Source: Corythucha ciliata (taxonomy: Eukaryota; Arthropoda; Insecta; Hemiptera; Tingidae). Taken from it: a stretch of DNA of 64,000 nt. Position numbers and translations under genes: made by a program. The stretch spans positions 17,318,029 to 17,382,028 of the forward strand of contig CM075942.1 of the NCBI GenBank assembly GCA_038030265.1, written 5' to 3'. Below are positions 23,200-36,740 of this stretch, piece by piece (positions within the stretch are counted from its first letter, which is position 1; every line of letters starts with the position of its first letter). A model generated the notes under the pieces. That model was not told the DNA's origin, did no database searches, and saw only the letters and a program-made list of their open reading frames with translations.

Positions 23200-24480
23200 A
23201 CGCTCGAAAATAAATTTCGCGGGTTGGACTTTTCGGATTATTGTCAACACACATAGATATACATTATCTTGCTATTGCTAGTTTTGGTCACTCAAAACGC
23301 CCATTTCGTAGTGCCAACACATCCAAAAATGCAAATTCATTGGTTTTTGTCTTTAAAGAAAGCCATTTCCACGGTAGTGCCTCTTCAAAAGTCCAAATAT
23401 CACGGATTCTAAACTTACGGAGCACAATTTCGCGGATTTGGCTAATTGATTTTCGGCCTTATCTCCTTAAAAAAGACAATGCCAACTGTTTTAATCAAAA
23501 TTTTTCTAGTATCGTACGTCAGAAAAACCGGTGTTCGGGTTTTCTCAGCACTATCCGCTAATGCGCGCGTATGCAAAGCCATTACAATCTTATCCGCAGA
23601 GCATAAAAAACGGTGATTTCCATTTAGTTTCGGCCGCGAGACGCGACGCCCAGAGCAGCCCAAATCGCGGATTTTCCCATGCATTTTTATGTATGGAACG
23701 GTAAAAATCAAGATTTCTATTACTTTCAGCCGCGAAACTTATTGAAACTCACCGGATTTCACAGTTTTCACAGCCAGAATCGTGAGAGGTCAATTTGTTG
23801 TTGTTGTTTTTGTTGTTGTTGTTTTTTTGCCACGAAATGCTCAAACTCATTGCCCCCCTCCCTCTATACATATCCTAAATTTAAGGCGTGGAATAGCCAA
23901 AAAACATTTTTATTTATTTATTTACCGCAAAATGCTCCAACCAGCGGTATCTCTCGATTTCACAACGTAGACCGAACAAAACTATGGGATTTTCGGATAT
24001 TTAAGCCACGAAATAACTGAAAAGCCGTGGTTTTGCCCACTTTTAGAACTGAAGATCAGCACTAGTCACGTGTCTTCGCAATTTTTGTACGATACCTATG
24101 GCAAAACTCGCGGCTTTCCTCAATTTTATCCACCGTGTAGCCAAAATTCCGCTCGTGTAAGTTCGATAGTTCCAGGGTGTTGGCTCATTACGAAGTGCAA
24201 TTTTGTGAATCTTTCAAGAAAAACATTTTGCGGATTATTCGTGCTCACAAAACCCGCTGGATTGACTCCCAGAAAGCCGATTTTGTGGGGTTGACTCATA
24301 CAAAAATTCATTCTTACATGATTGACTCTTTCAAGGCACCAAAAAATGCTACCGCGTTGAAACAATGCGATATTTCATTCAACAGCGCAAACACTGGATC
24401 TTTAATTTGGAGCTTTTTCTTGATTTTATCCGAAAATTGGAGCTTTTTTAAAATTTCGGTCACGAAATTGAATTGAGAAA
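23200..24480. repeat. degenerate ~31-bp array, family B
   Basis: Diverged units carry words such as TTTCGCGGATTTGGCT and CTCACAAAACCCGCTGG. Frames of up to about 113 codons here are repeat shadows. Confidence 0.6.
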
Positions 24481-24493
24481 CAACGGATTAGCG

Positions 24494-24542
<49 letters not shown>

Positions 24543-25470
24543 GACTGCGAATGAAGGCCTTTTCTCCATTTTGATTAACTGAAAGAATCAGCGCTTTAAC
24601 TCAATTTTAACCGGAAATTAGCATTTTAATCAATTTTAGCCGCGAGTCAACGCATTTTCTCACTTCTAGCAATGAATTTGATCCTTTTCTCATCTATAGC
24701 CATGAAGTTTCCTCCAGAAGCCGCCAATTGGCATTTTCTCGATTTGACCGTGAATTTGCATTTTCGCAAAGCTAAGGCCCCGTTCACAAGCTCTATGCCA
24801 TGCGTCTATAGAGCCTATGTGCGATAATGTTATGTAACCTATCAAAATGCTTCATTTTTCGAGGGAGATTTTGTTTGGTTGCATAGACACCACAGACACG
24901 TAACATAGGGCTTGTCAACGGGGTCTAAGCGGCGAATTAGAGTTTTTCCCTAAATTTTAGCTGCGAATTAGCGCTTTTCCTAAGCTTTTGCGTTGAATTA
25001 GCGGTTTTTTTTTGTTCTAGTCATGAATTAGCGCTTTTCTCGTCTGTAGTCAATAATATGTCCTACAGAAAACATGAATCGGCGTTTTCATGATTTATGC
25101 CATGAATTAGTTGTTTTTTTCTCATTTTCAGACGTTAATTAGCGCTTGTCTCAATTTTACCAGCGATTTATTGAATTCTGGCTATGAATTAGTGATTTTT
25201 CCAATCTGCACCTTTTTTTTTTATGAGAGTTAGCATTTTTCTCCATTTTAGCAACGAATGAGTGATTTTTTTTCACTTTTATGTATTTGTATAGTCATGA
25301 ATTACCGTTTTTTGTCTACTTGCCCCACTGCGTGAGCGTGTTTTATATATGTATTTTAGCAGTAAAAGGTTACCATAAAACGTGAATTCGCGAATGTTTC
25401 TCAATTCCAAGTCGAATGATCGCTTTATTCGGTATTTTATTCATGAATTCATGAACATTAAATTTAAAGA
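24480..25470. repeat. degenerate ~30-bp array, family A, with long T tract
   Basis: A run of roughly 38 T starts near 24498, then family A units (CGAATTAGCGCTTTTT) follow. MITE M6 has inserted within it. The array ends near 25470-25502 with TTTTTAAGCTTTTCAGGAGC. Confidence 0.7.
24773..24928. mobile_element. foldback MITE-like element M6 inside an array
   Basis: TAAGGCCCCGTTCACAAGC at the left is mirrored by GCTTGTCAACGGGGTCTAA. It interrupts the family A array, so it is younger than the array. Confidence 0.75.
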
Positions 25471-25502
25471 ATCCTATTTTTCCATTTTTAAGCTTTTCAG
25501 GA

Positions 25503-26660
25503 GCCTCCACAGAAGAGGAGCCCGGGTCTGTCTGCCTGTTTGTCCCTACTGATCATTACTTATTTGACGGATTTTTTTTTTAACGGGATGGAATACATTT
25601 TAACGGATTTATGACGAAATTTTGAGCTTGACTTGACAGGGAAAAGCACAAAGTTGGCAACACCGGGAGGGTCGTGTTGAAAGTGTGAACCCCATATAAC
25701 CCACCGACTGATGCGCGGTCATTCCGTGTTCAATTTTTTAAAATTCCCAGCTATACCGGAGAGCTCTGCGGGTCCACAGCTTCTCTGCAGTTACGCAAAG
25801 CATCTCCGCATTGCGGAAAAATGCCTACATTTGTCGGATTTCGGCCTATCTAACTAATGGCAAAATCTGTTCACAGTCAGACGGAGACCTGGAGGAAAGG
25901 AGAATGGGAAGATCACCCCCCCAAAGGCTTTCCATCAGCCTTGTTTTCTACTTTAATTAATGAATATTCGCACCATTACTATTGTTTATCTCGCAAAACT
26001 GATCACCATCAGCATGAAAATGGCCACTTGGGACAGGAATCTGGTTGGTTGAACAGAACAAATGACATTTTGACCCTTGAAAAAGGTTTATTCGGCTAAA
26101 AAGGCGGATAACCGAGGAAGTTGCCTCCATAAGCAAAGACCGGATACTTTTCTCAATTTCAGTAGTAAAAAGTTAGCTTTCAGAAGGGCAAATAGCCCTT
26201 GAATTTGTGAATTTGTGCATTTTTCTTAATTTTAGTGTCAAATGAGGGATTTTTCTCAATTTTAGCAGCGTAATTGGGCGTTTGCACCCCCAACACTTTG
26301 CAGGCCAACACACGGACCTCGAGAGGCTACTTTGGAGTCAAGAAAAATATTCCAAAACCAACGCAAAGGCAAAACGTTCAAACTTCGTCACTGACGATCT
26401 CGTATATAGAGGCGTACAAGCCTGAACTGAACCGGGGGAGGAATGAAGAGGCAAAAATCGTCCAACATAAATATTCCCTCGACTGACAAAAAAAGGTGGA
26501 ACCACCCCGGGGGCCACTGATCAGAGGGAACACCCAGAAAAACTTGAGAATGGAAAATGTGGATTCTTGCGGAAAAATTCATGAAATGGAGATAAAACGT
26601 TATAATTCACGAAAAATTCGTTATAAAACGTTATAAAAGGGAAGACGCGCCAATGGGCTG
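25503..26660. other. spacer between arrays
   Basis: No recognised gene. Short family A traces occur near 26190-26280. The word GCCAACACACGGACCTCGAG near 26304 recurs in altered form near 27770. Confidence 0.35.
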
Positions 26661-27110
26661 TTCTTGGGGCACGTCCTCGGCTAAAGGCTTTCAAAAATCG
26701 CTAATTAGCGGCCAAAAATGTATGGCTAAACTTGGGAAAAAGCGCTCCTATTTGCTTTTCTTGTGGCCAGTCCAGGCAAAAAAATTGAGGAAGAAACGTT
26801 AATTAACTGCAAGAGTCGAGAAAAAGCTCCCGTTTGCCCTAAAATTGATTTTTTAAAGCGATCTTTTTCCGCTATATTTGAAGAAAATACACTAATTCGT
26901 GGTATTTGAAGGCAGCTTTGCGGCTAAAATAAAAAACGCTAATCCTCAGTTATTTCTGATTGTGACCGCCTATTAAAGGTTGCTTCTTGGGGTTAATTCC
27001 ACTGCTAACAATTTGGAAAAAGTGCTAATTTGGGGCTAAAACTAAGATAAATCACTAATTCATGGCTGAATTGGAGAAAAAACGTTACATGACGGGTAAA
27101 GTTGAGAGAG
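26660..27110. repeat. degenerate ~30-bp array, family A, reverse orientation
   Basis: Units such as CGCTAATTAGCGGCC and GGGGCTAAAACTAAG read as the complement of family A. Confidence 0.6.
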
Positions 27111-27119
27111 GGCTAGCCC

Positions 27120-27830
27120 CTGACACTAGTGCAACATACTAGGGACCCACGTAACACCATTGCACGGTCGGTCGAGCTTCCTCGACAACCTAATCAAGAA
27201 GTTTGGTTGAAATTGTCTAGGGGGAGGGAAATGGTTTAAAAAGAAAGAAACACTCTTTTCTGCCCCATTTGAGGGGGGATTGGCCTCGTTAGAACACAAA
27301 TTTCTCAGGGCCGACTCAGGCGCATCGAACTGTTTGCGCATCGAAATGTTTGCGCTCATTGCCTGTTTCCACTCTTTGAACCACTCAGAGCCCGGGGAAA
27401 CGACACGGAGAGATTTCGGCCTGTCGTAGCGCCGCGCATAGCTCTTCCAAAATTCGATGAGCCGTAGGCCTGTATGTAGACATGGCCTCACCACCCACTT
27501 CTGCCACTAAAGTTGATGGTTTGATTGACCAATTTTCTTGCAGTTCTTCATCAGCAACCAAATCGAGGTTCCCGGTGTTCCTTGAATTTTTTCTCCCCGT
27601 AGCTGTCAGAGAGGAGGGGGCCAATAAAAACCGTAAAGAGGACGATCGAAAGCATGAAGCCGAAGACGAAAGCTCTCGGGAAATGAACAGCAGTCGAATG
27701 ACGTCTCATCAGTTGGATCACACCACCGGTCACATCTCCGAGCACGCTCCCTCCCCACCACCACCAAGCCAACACACGCCCTCGAGAGCACGCCAGAAGA
27801 ATTTGACAGAGCAAACACCCGATATTGGCC
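27120..27830 (-). other. non-repetitive island, possible gene fragment
   Basis: This 0.7-kb, more GC-rich segment is set between degenerate arrays. Two minus-strand frames (27126-27494 and 27385-27624) overlap and look moderately coding-like (for example LIEFWKSYARRYDRPKSL), and a plus-strand frame (27482-27886) also spans it. No domain is recognised. It may be a decayed gene or transposon fragment, or chance. Confidence 0.25.
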
Positions 27831-28400
27831 AAAACAGGGAAAATTTTTCTCTATTAAAATCAAATTTTGCAGATTTGTCTCGTTAGATTTCAATTTTAAG
27901 CAGTGCAGATTTGCTCTTTCAAAAACAAAATTAAATGGGTTTTTTCTCTTTCGAAATTTAAATTTCGTCGGTTTGGCTCTTTCAGACCCAAATTTTGCGT
28001 ACATCCGCTTTTCCAAAGCTAAATTTCTTGGGTTTCGCTCGCTAATAACCCGATTTGCTATTTCGTAGGCTGTTTTGCGTATTTTTACTGTCTCAAATTT
28101 CGTGGCATTACCTCTTTCTCAAAGCAGTTTCGCTGGTTTGGCTCGTTTGATTCGATTTTGTTTCTGCAGTTTGGCGTGGCTGGTTGAAAAACTGACTTTC
28201 AAACACCAAATTTCGTTGATTTTTATCTCTTTCAACCCCCTACTCTGAGGAATTTCGCATGATCAAAAACCGAATGGCATAATAGCTCTTTTTAAAATAG
28301 TTTCTTAGGTTGGGTGAATTTCGTAGTACTGGCTCTTTCAACTTTCAATTTCGCCAAGGATGTTTGCTCTTCCATAACCAAATATCACGGATTTGGTTCC
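27830..28400. repeat. degenerate ~31-bp array, family B
   Basis: Repeated words such as TTTGGCTCTTTCAGACCCAA and AATTTCGTCGGTTTGGC. Just after it, 28405-28500 has weak MITE-like inverted arms (CCGTCCGTTGGAA against TTCCAATGGACGAG). Confidence 0.65.
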
Positions 28401-28679
28401 TTCTAAGCCTTGCCGTCCGTTGGAACCGTTTCAGTGGACGGCTTACCTAAACAAACATTCATTCGGCCAAATGCGGTTTCCAATGGACGAGATGCTTAAA
28501 CCAAATTTAACGAAAATTGCTGTTTCTTTCGCAAATTTTCACTCTTTCAAAAACTATCAGAACGCTGTTTTGAGCGTTGAATGCGTAGTTCATAACGCCA
28601 AATCCGATTCGTGCATCGATATAAACGGCAGACTTGGCTACCGATCAGATAATAAAAGATGAAGTTACACAATTCAAGT

Positions 28680-31050
28680 TTTTTAACCCTTGAAGAGGTT
28701 TTTCTCGAATATGTTCATCCATATCAGTGCGTCTAATGAAATAGAGAAGAGCACAGGAGTAAACTTGTCCAGGCCATGTAAGAGGAAGAGGACCTTTCAC
28801 CCCTTCGAATAAAAGAACGTGAGGATAGGAAGAACTCGACGACCTCGACTTTTATAACTTCCGCTGTTCTTATATTAACTTTACGGTGAAAGGCTTTCCA
28901 GGTAATTTCATTATTTATTTACTTTTTTTCTTCTCTCGTTTCTCTTCGACTTTAACTCGTAGCAAAATACGGCCGCCGGTCAAATTCCACCCTCCCCCCC
29001 TATCCACTCCATGCCATAGAGAAACAGATGAAACATGAGTCGTTATTTATTATGAAAGCCCGCATTCATTCTGGATGGACGGTTGATATAAAAAACTGAG
29101 AAGGGAGAACCTTCCAGAGTCGAGCCCCTTAAATGCTGAATTTAATTTCGGTCTTTCACTTGTAAACCTTTACAAAAATTAGACGTTCGAAACAAGAGAA
29201 AAACAGTGCGTTTATTAACGCTTGACTTAGTTCGGATCCAGAATCAAATTAACCGCTTTTAAATAGTGAAAGTCACTCTTTTTTTTTTTTTAAAGTTTTG
29301 TGATGGCTATTGGTGAGGGGGGCGGGGATTGCTGCTTCTCAAGTACATCGGGAGAATTGCGTAATTTTCAGAGTGTGTTATGATAATGTTGATGAGGACT
29401 ATAAAATGTTTTTTATAGGATCGAAGAAAGTGCGCTAGCTTAATAAATTGCTATGAGAGGAATAAAAGCGACGTAAAGTCACGGCGAAAACTTAAAAAAA
29501 AAAAAAAAAAAAAATGGCTGCTGACTGACGACACTTGAAATACAACTTTTGATTAATCCCCCTCCCACGACCTCTCTATACGAAACTGAAAATAATAATA
29601 AAAAAACGTCCTGTCTAACTTCCGATCGGGGAAGCATTAAAAAAAAGTGTTTTTCAAGTAGTAGGAAGTGTATATGGACAACCAGTAAGCGCCGCAGGCA
29701 GTTTAAAAATTACCTCGCGAAAAAGGATAGTTTACGTAATAATATAGACGATAAACTCTAATAGCAGGAGGTGGACGGAAGGATTTTCGCGTCTCTGAAG
29801 AAAAATATTCATTGAAATGCGCGGGATGGGGGAGAAGAAGAAGAAGTAAAAATCCGGGAATTTCAGGAAACAAGCGTAAGATCCCTCTCTTACCGGTTCA
29901 ATCGTTTCCCTTTTTCTTACAATGAAGAGCGCTTGAACTTGAAGGGGGCGGAGGCGGTCACGTTATGGTTGCGTAACTGGAATAAGAGGAATTGGGGGGG
30001 GGGGGTTGATTTGAACTGTCTCGAAAGAAGTGACCCACGGGAGAAATCCCAACTTATTTAGTTATTATGTCATGAAACGTCTCCCTGTGAACTTATCACC
30101 TCGCCAGTTTATTTTTTTCGCATATACGAGCACTTATAAACGTTTAATCATTAGCGCGAAGCGTCGTGGGCGTCGTTATCTCTCGAGAGTAAGGTTGGAG
30201 GGAGGGGGGAGAGCGTCTTTTATGGTCCGCGTGTAGAATCTATTTAGCCTTTCTCCAAACTTGTGACAGAAAGGTGTTGACCTAATCGGTAATGACATTG
30301 GTAGAAAGTACAAAAAAAAAAAAGGCTAAGAAAGATAGCGAATGAACATTAAAAGAGAGACAGAGAATGAGAGGGCATCGTCGTAGGAAAAGGATTTAAA
30401 ATAGGAGGCTCAATCTTATAACTCAACTTCGGAGCCGGTCAGATAATTAAGATCATTTTTTTATTGCGTAAGATCAGGAAATTTTAATTTTTTTCGGAGA
30501 CACCCTAAACCTTGCATAACAGTTTTTTGCATCCGGTCTTCCTTTTTTTAATTTTTTGCAATTTATGCACGATCGCTTCAATATGTAGAGGTGTGTGCCC
30601 TGTTTTTGTGTAACAACTAACAACTGATGAGCAGAAAAATAATTTAAAATTCTCTGATTTTCTCATTTTCAGGATTCTGTGAAATTCAATTGTGTCAGCC
30701 TACAATTCAGTCCAAGAATCTCCTTTTGCCCATGAAAAGAGACTAATTGGTTGCGAAAATATGGATTTTTCCTCAGCTATATCCCACACGTCTAATGTGA
30801 TTGTGAAGACCCTAAAACTGTCAAATTAGCCACATAATCGATTTTTTTGTTGCAAAACTGGTGATCTTAACCTGGAAATTGTTTAAACGCCTTGGGAAAG
30901 GTCATTTTTCACAATCGGTCCATCAGAAACTCACAATATGGGCCTGGCACTTCTATACCTAAAATTGATTCAAAAATTCCAATTTGTGGGAAATCACTAA
31001 TTATTCCTAATTTCTATATACGATACGCGGCTGAATTGAGAAAGCACATT
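28680..31050. other. intergenic, no gene seen
   Basis: Unique-looking AT-rich DNA with an A run near 29492-29514 and a G run near 29994-30006. No gene, RNA or clear repeat is recognised. Confidence 0.45.
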
Positions 31051-32330
31051 TTTGTGCTCTTTTGAAGGCGAATACGCAGCTAAAATGGATAAAAATCGCT
31101 AATTCCCGTCTAAAATTGAGGCAACAAAGCTCTCATTCGTGGATGAAATTGAGGACAAAAGTGATCGTTCGTGGATGAAATTGAGAAAATGCGCTCATTG
31201 CGTCTAAAATTGAGGGAAAACTCTCATTTTGTCCCACCCCCTTATTTTGTCAAAAAACGTGAATGTTTCGCTTAATTTGGCCATTTGAATTTGAGTAAAT
31301 TAATCCGCGAATGATCGTTTTTCTCCATTTCAGCTGCGAATGACCTCTTTTCTTAAATTTAGCAGCAAATTAGCATGTTTTCTTAAGTTATGAGAAATGC
31401 TAGCGCTTTATCTCAATTGTAGTCGGAAATTAGCGGCGTATTTTTCATAGATAGGTTAATAAATAAATGTATTAGGTACACAAAACTTACTGATCCGCGA
31501 ATTGGCGTTTTTTCTCAATTTCAGCTACGAATTGGTCATTTCTCAATTTCAACATCGAATCAAGGCTTTTCCTGAATTTTTACAGTGAATTATTTCTCAA
31601 TTTTAACCGCCAAGTCCACTTGTACTCAATTCGTGTCTAAAATTGAGAGAATGCGCTTAAAATTGAGAAAATCGCTAATATATAGCTAAAATGGAGAAAA
31701 GTGTAAGCTCATGGCATCTGGAAGCGACGTCGCGGCTTTTCTATGAACATTTCCGAAATTTTTCAGAGAAAAAACGCTATAAAATTGGTATTTTATTGAT
31801 GCTCTTTCACAGGTAAATTCGTGGGTAAAATTGATAAAATTCGCTACAAATTAATAAAAACGCTAGTTGACGGCAAACATGGAGAAAAAGCGTGTAGTTA
31901 TACGTATAAAATTGAGAGCAAGCGCTGATTCGCATCTAGAATAGGAAAAAAGAGTCAATTGGGTACCCGCCAAAGCGAGTAAAGATCAACCATAGCCATT
32001 AATCCGCTGCTAAAATGTAGAAAAAGTGATCATTTGCTGCTAAAATTGAGAAAATTGATAATTCGCGGCTTCTAGAGGCTAATTTGCGGTTAAAATGGAG
32101 ACAAATCGCTTATCCCTTCAATATGGGTGTCCTTAGGCGGCTAAAATTGACAAAGCGCGATTGGGGCAAGTCCGACGCTAACAGTTTCTAGAAAACGCAC
32201 TAGTTCCTGGTCAAAGTTGTGAAAAAGTGCTAATCCGTGGCTAAGAGTGTGCAAAGTTGCAGCAAAAATTTGGAAGAAAACCGCCAATTCATAGTTTCGT
32301 ACTGTTGATGGCAACTTCATCGCTAAAATT
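31050..32330. repeat. degenerate ~30-bp array, family A, mixed orientation
   Basis: Complement-type units (GGCTAAAATTGAGAAAA) dominate, but about 31300-31620 runs in the opposite sense (CTCAATTTCAGCTACGAATT). An orientation switch inside one array points to internal inversion or separate seeding. Confidence 0.7.
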
Positions 32331-33120
32331 GAGAAAAAACCATAATTTTTTGGTCTGTTTCTGGAAGCAAATTTCCAGTTTTGGATTCTTGGGGTTCTCC
32401 GCCCGCGCTATCATGTCCCATCGGCGGAGGAAAATTAACAATCCCCCCCCCCTTCCGACCAACCTGAGCATAGGCACACGCTTAGGTGTGATTCTTCGTA
32501 AGTGCGGAGACGAAGTGGATGAAACCTGTGTCTTCCGTCTCCCCTGGGTCTTGTATTAAGTCGCTGGCTAGAATCTGTGGATTTCACCCACAGAAATTCG
32601 CAGGATTCTCTTCCCAAAAACCCAAAATCAAGAATGGGATGACGCATTCAAAAATCGAATTTCGCACGAGGCGAAAAATCAGGTCCACAGATTTGGGTCC
32701 TTCAAAGTGGCAATTCCTCGGGTATGGGCACTTTCGAAGTCCATTTTTAGGGAATTTGACGGTTACAAAACCAAATTTTACGGGTTTAGCTGAAGTAAGA
32801 GCCAATTCCATCATTGGCTTCTTTGAAAACAAGATAATCTTATTTCCGGGTGCCTGAAGGTTACTTCAATATGCTAATCCTAAGTTTCTGTAGGCCCTTA
32901 ATAGGTGGCTAAAATTGAGAAGCCACGCTAATGTGCAGTAAAAGTACGCCGCGAAAAGTTCGTAAAAGTGCTAATATTTGCGGTTGAGATATCGGTAAAG
33001 CGATAATTCGTGGCAAACAGTGACAAAAAGCACTAATTACGGCTAACAATTAAGACAAACGCTATTCGCGGTCATAAATTAGAAGAAGCGTGAATTCACG
33101 GCTAAAATATAGGAAATACG
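32330..33120. repeat. array remnants and spacer
   Basis: Family B traces lie at about 32570-32860 and family A complement units at about 32880-33120. Between them, 32400-32540 is unassigned. Confidence 0.45.
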
Positions 33121-36100
33121 CCATGCAGTTTGCAGTTTTTGGGTTTCATTGTAAAAGACCTCTACCCGCGGTTACTTTTCACGGAGCATCTTGCTTATTG
33201 CAGAGACAGAGATATATGGAATGTGTAGGACCGTGGTGGTGTGTGACGGGGCGTTTTGTTTCCTTCGGGCCACGCGGAACGCGGATTCTCGATAATGCCC
33301 CATTTGAAGGGATGCCCGGGACCACCACCCGTCCCTCCCATCAATCGCTACATTGTTTCACGGTCGAGTTTGGCGTTGTTACCCCCCCCCCCCCCACCAC
33401 CACATTAAATCGTTAAAATCTGCGCTAAAAATGATTGTCATGAAAATTGGCGACTAACGATCATCATATAAGGGGCGAGGGGCTCTCCGAAGAATTTCTG
33501 AAATAAGTACGAACGAAGTCCTCTCGTTGTTTTTTTATTTATTCGTGGCTCGTGAATTACATAAAAGAGAGGCCCCAATTATTTTGAATGCGATTCTCTA
33601 GTTCAAGAGAGAATTTTCGTGGGATTCTCGTATATATTTACGTAAGATACTTAAAAAGCTCTGTTTTGGTATTCACCCCGAAGCACTTTCTTACTTTGTC
33701 AGGGGGTGTACCCTTTCCCTTTCAAAAAAACCTTTTTTGTTGTTGCGAGCCGTAGAGGTGCTAGAATGCGTTCCCGAAAAAGGATCGAAGATCGTTCAGA
33801 GGCACCAAATAGTAACAATTTCAGGCTGAAATAAATTGAAAGAGTATATAAAGTCCTCCTTATTAGTAAAGAAGCGCTTTTTAATACGAGAACCAGCCTG
33901 GGGAGGGTCTCTTTCTCTGACTTCCTTCTAGAATAAGGTCATTTTTTTTTATTATTTACTTTTTTTTTATTGAGATTTTTATGTAAGAAACGCCACATTG
34001 AATTTATTCAGGTCGAACCGGAGAAGCAACAGCGATGTAATCCGCGGCGGCCGTCTTGTTTGTAAACAAAATATTCCCGCCTGAAAAGGTTTTTATTATT
34101 CCTTCCTGTAAAAAAAAATTGATCACTGCTAAGGAGAGGGTCGGTGGACGGAATTCAATGGGATGAAAGGAACGATTTGTGCGTATTGCAAATTTGGTAA
34201 TATAAGTGCTCTTATTGGGCTCCAACTTATTCGCGACGGGGTCCAACGACTCTTCTAAGCAATTTTTAACGATCGCGTAACAGACTTTTAAAACTGTCCG
34301 CAATGCGTTAACACTTTCTCTCTGTCAGAAATAAATCAATCATTTTGGGATTCTGGATGAAGAAGCCTGTCACTTCTTTTTTCTGTCTATTTTCTCCATT
34401 TTATTTTATTCGAAAATACAATTTCAGACGATTAGACTTACCTACATTTTCACTTTCGTCGACTCATTGTTAGTTGCACTTGTATAGGCAAAATGCATAA
34501 ACTTGGGGTCGTCAACAAACTAATTTTACGCCCACACTGTGAACGACCCCGAGCAAGAATTCTCGCGTCTCAATGCGCATCAACACGAGCGACAGCCACC
34601 CACCCGTGGGACCGTCGACATCGAGACAGCAAAGAACAAACAAATTTTCATTAAAAAAAAAAAAAAACTGGAAGAAGAAGAAGAAGAAAAAAAGCAAATT
34701 CTCATGAGTCACGAAGGATTGTTATTGAAGACGGTCATCGTTATATTGTGAAAGCCCAGCATGCGGGTGGTGCAGGCGTGAACACAAATACAATGAAGCT
34801 CTCAAAGCTTAAAGGCAAGGAGAAACTGTCTCTAATCCCTGTCGATTTCAACAGTTCCGTACATTTTTTTGACGCTAACGTTTAGGAAAATTTGGAAAAA
34901 TGTTGAATTTTCTATACAAATTTTGTCAAGACCGCTAAACAGTTTAACTCGGGTCATTACGGCAAAATCTGGCTTTCTCCCGTTATAAAGAGAGTACGTC
35001 CGAGGCTGATACTACACGATTTAAAGGGTTAATTTACTTGGCGCGTACGACCGGCTGGCTCTTCAGCTAATAACGGCTGGGTGAGGTGGCGCTTTTTAGA
35101 CAGTTGGCCAATAATTAGTATAATATTATGAAGAGCAGACACGGTTTTTTGTTGACACCTTTCACTTTAATACTCACACTCACACACTATTATATGAAGT
35201 TGGGCAATTTCCGGGGAAATATCGTGGTTGGGGGATGAGGGGATGGATTGCTTTGCGGGGGAACACAAAGCAACCGAAAAATTACGATTTTTGCATGAGC
35301 TTGCTCATCATTTACCTCCAGCCTCTTGTTTAATCTGCCCCTTTCCATATACAAACTGGTCTCTGGTATAAATAAGGAAATAAATGCCAGTCACGGGTAA
35401 TTAAAACAGTAGCCAATCTAGAACCAAGGTAGATACATAATATTTTGAAGGCATAGTGTGCACCAGCATACTAAAAAGAGAGTCGATGCACTGCAAAAGT
35501 GCACTGCCAGGGTCAGGAATAAGCGCGGGGAAAGAGATGCCTTTATGCAACTGCGAGGAAGTACTTTCACCCTGGTCGCTTCAAAGGCACCACCACACCG
35601 GTGTAATAGAGTTTGATATGACACTGGTGAGGGGGTGGGGTGCCAAAACACTACGGCAGAGAGGCTCCTTTCGACTAAAATGCGAACACGTACTTCACTT
35701 TTATGATAAAAGAATAGATAGACAACTGTACATAAAAAAAAAAGTTTCTCCGGCTTGTTTTGGGTGGAGTGAACGTGTTCAAAACATCATTTGTTTGGTG
35801 CGAATTGCCTTCGGAAGAACGCAAAGGCACGGCTATAGGGACCATAGTTGATTGAATCCTTCGAAATGTGTTATCCTGTATAAAATGTATTGATGAGGAT
35901 GTTTTGCAACGAATTTTTTACGAAACACCTCCCTCCCCTCCCAGCCACGCATCACATTTTGGAGGAGGGTCTCCTTTTATTGTTCGCGCCAAGAAAATTG
36001 AGAGCAACCGACCTATCTTTTGCGGTTTGTAAGAAGGTGTTCGAATTAGGGTAAAAAAAGAGGCGGCTCCTTTGTGTTAAAACACACGATTTCGTGGCTG

Positions 36101-36740
36101 CAGGATGAAAAAAAAAAAAAAAAAATTACCGCAAAGTACACATTCGGGCTACGATTAATCAAAGCAGTAAAACTTAAAAGAGTAAAGTATACTCAGAGAT
36201 TATTAAGAAGCGTCCGATTCAACCCGTCCCCACGTCACCACTAATCCTAATTAAAGTTCAGCTCATGAATGATCTTCCGGCTTTCTTTACGCTTCTCCAA
36301 TCACGCCTCAACCCTTTTTCTCAACGCCTGAACTTACAGACCGTTTACGCGTTTATACACGATGTTATCTGGAAAATTACCTCCCCCCACTCCCCATCAT
36401 CTGAAACTATTTACGGAAGTTCCCACGTACATTCTTCCAGAAAAACAGTTCTCGTTCACGTATTCACGAGAATAAAATAAAAAGAAGAAGAAAAAAACAC
36501 TTTCATTCATTGTTCAGAGAGTGTAACAAGAGCGTTACTAACTGTGAGCATTCGACGCCCTGTAGTATTCGACGTGCGAAAACCTTCAAGTTCAAGTTTT
36601 CGTATGCTAAAACGATTGAAAAAAAAAAAAAAAAAACTTTTACTCGTGGGTTCGACGTCACACGTCAACAACGAACGAACTTGAGCTTGAATCGGAAGCG
36701 GATTGAATAGGGGTGAGGGGGGGAGGAGGCTTTTCCTCAT
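33121..36740. other. intergenic, no gene seen
   Basis: 3.6 kb of mostly unique sequence. Frames of 99 codons (34004-34303, minus) and 131 codons (35456-35851, plus) show no domains or splice support. A C run sits near 33381, and A runs near 36110 and 36619. Confidence 0.4.

Noticed and set aside
35456..35851. 131-codon plus-strand frame
   Set aside because: No signal peptide, domain or repeated support, and no splice or promoter context; consistent with chance in a long spacer.
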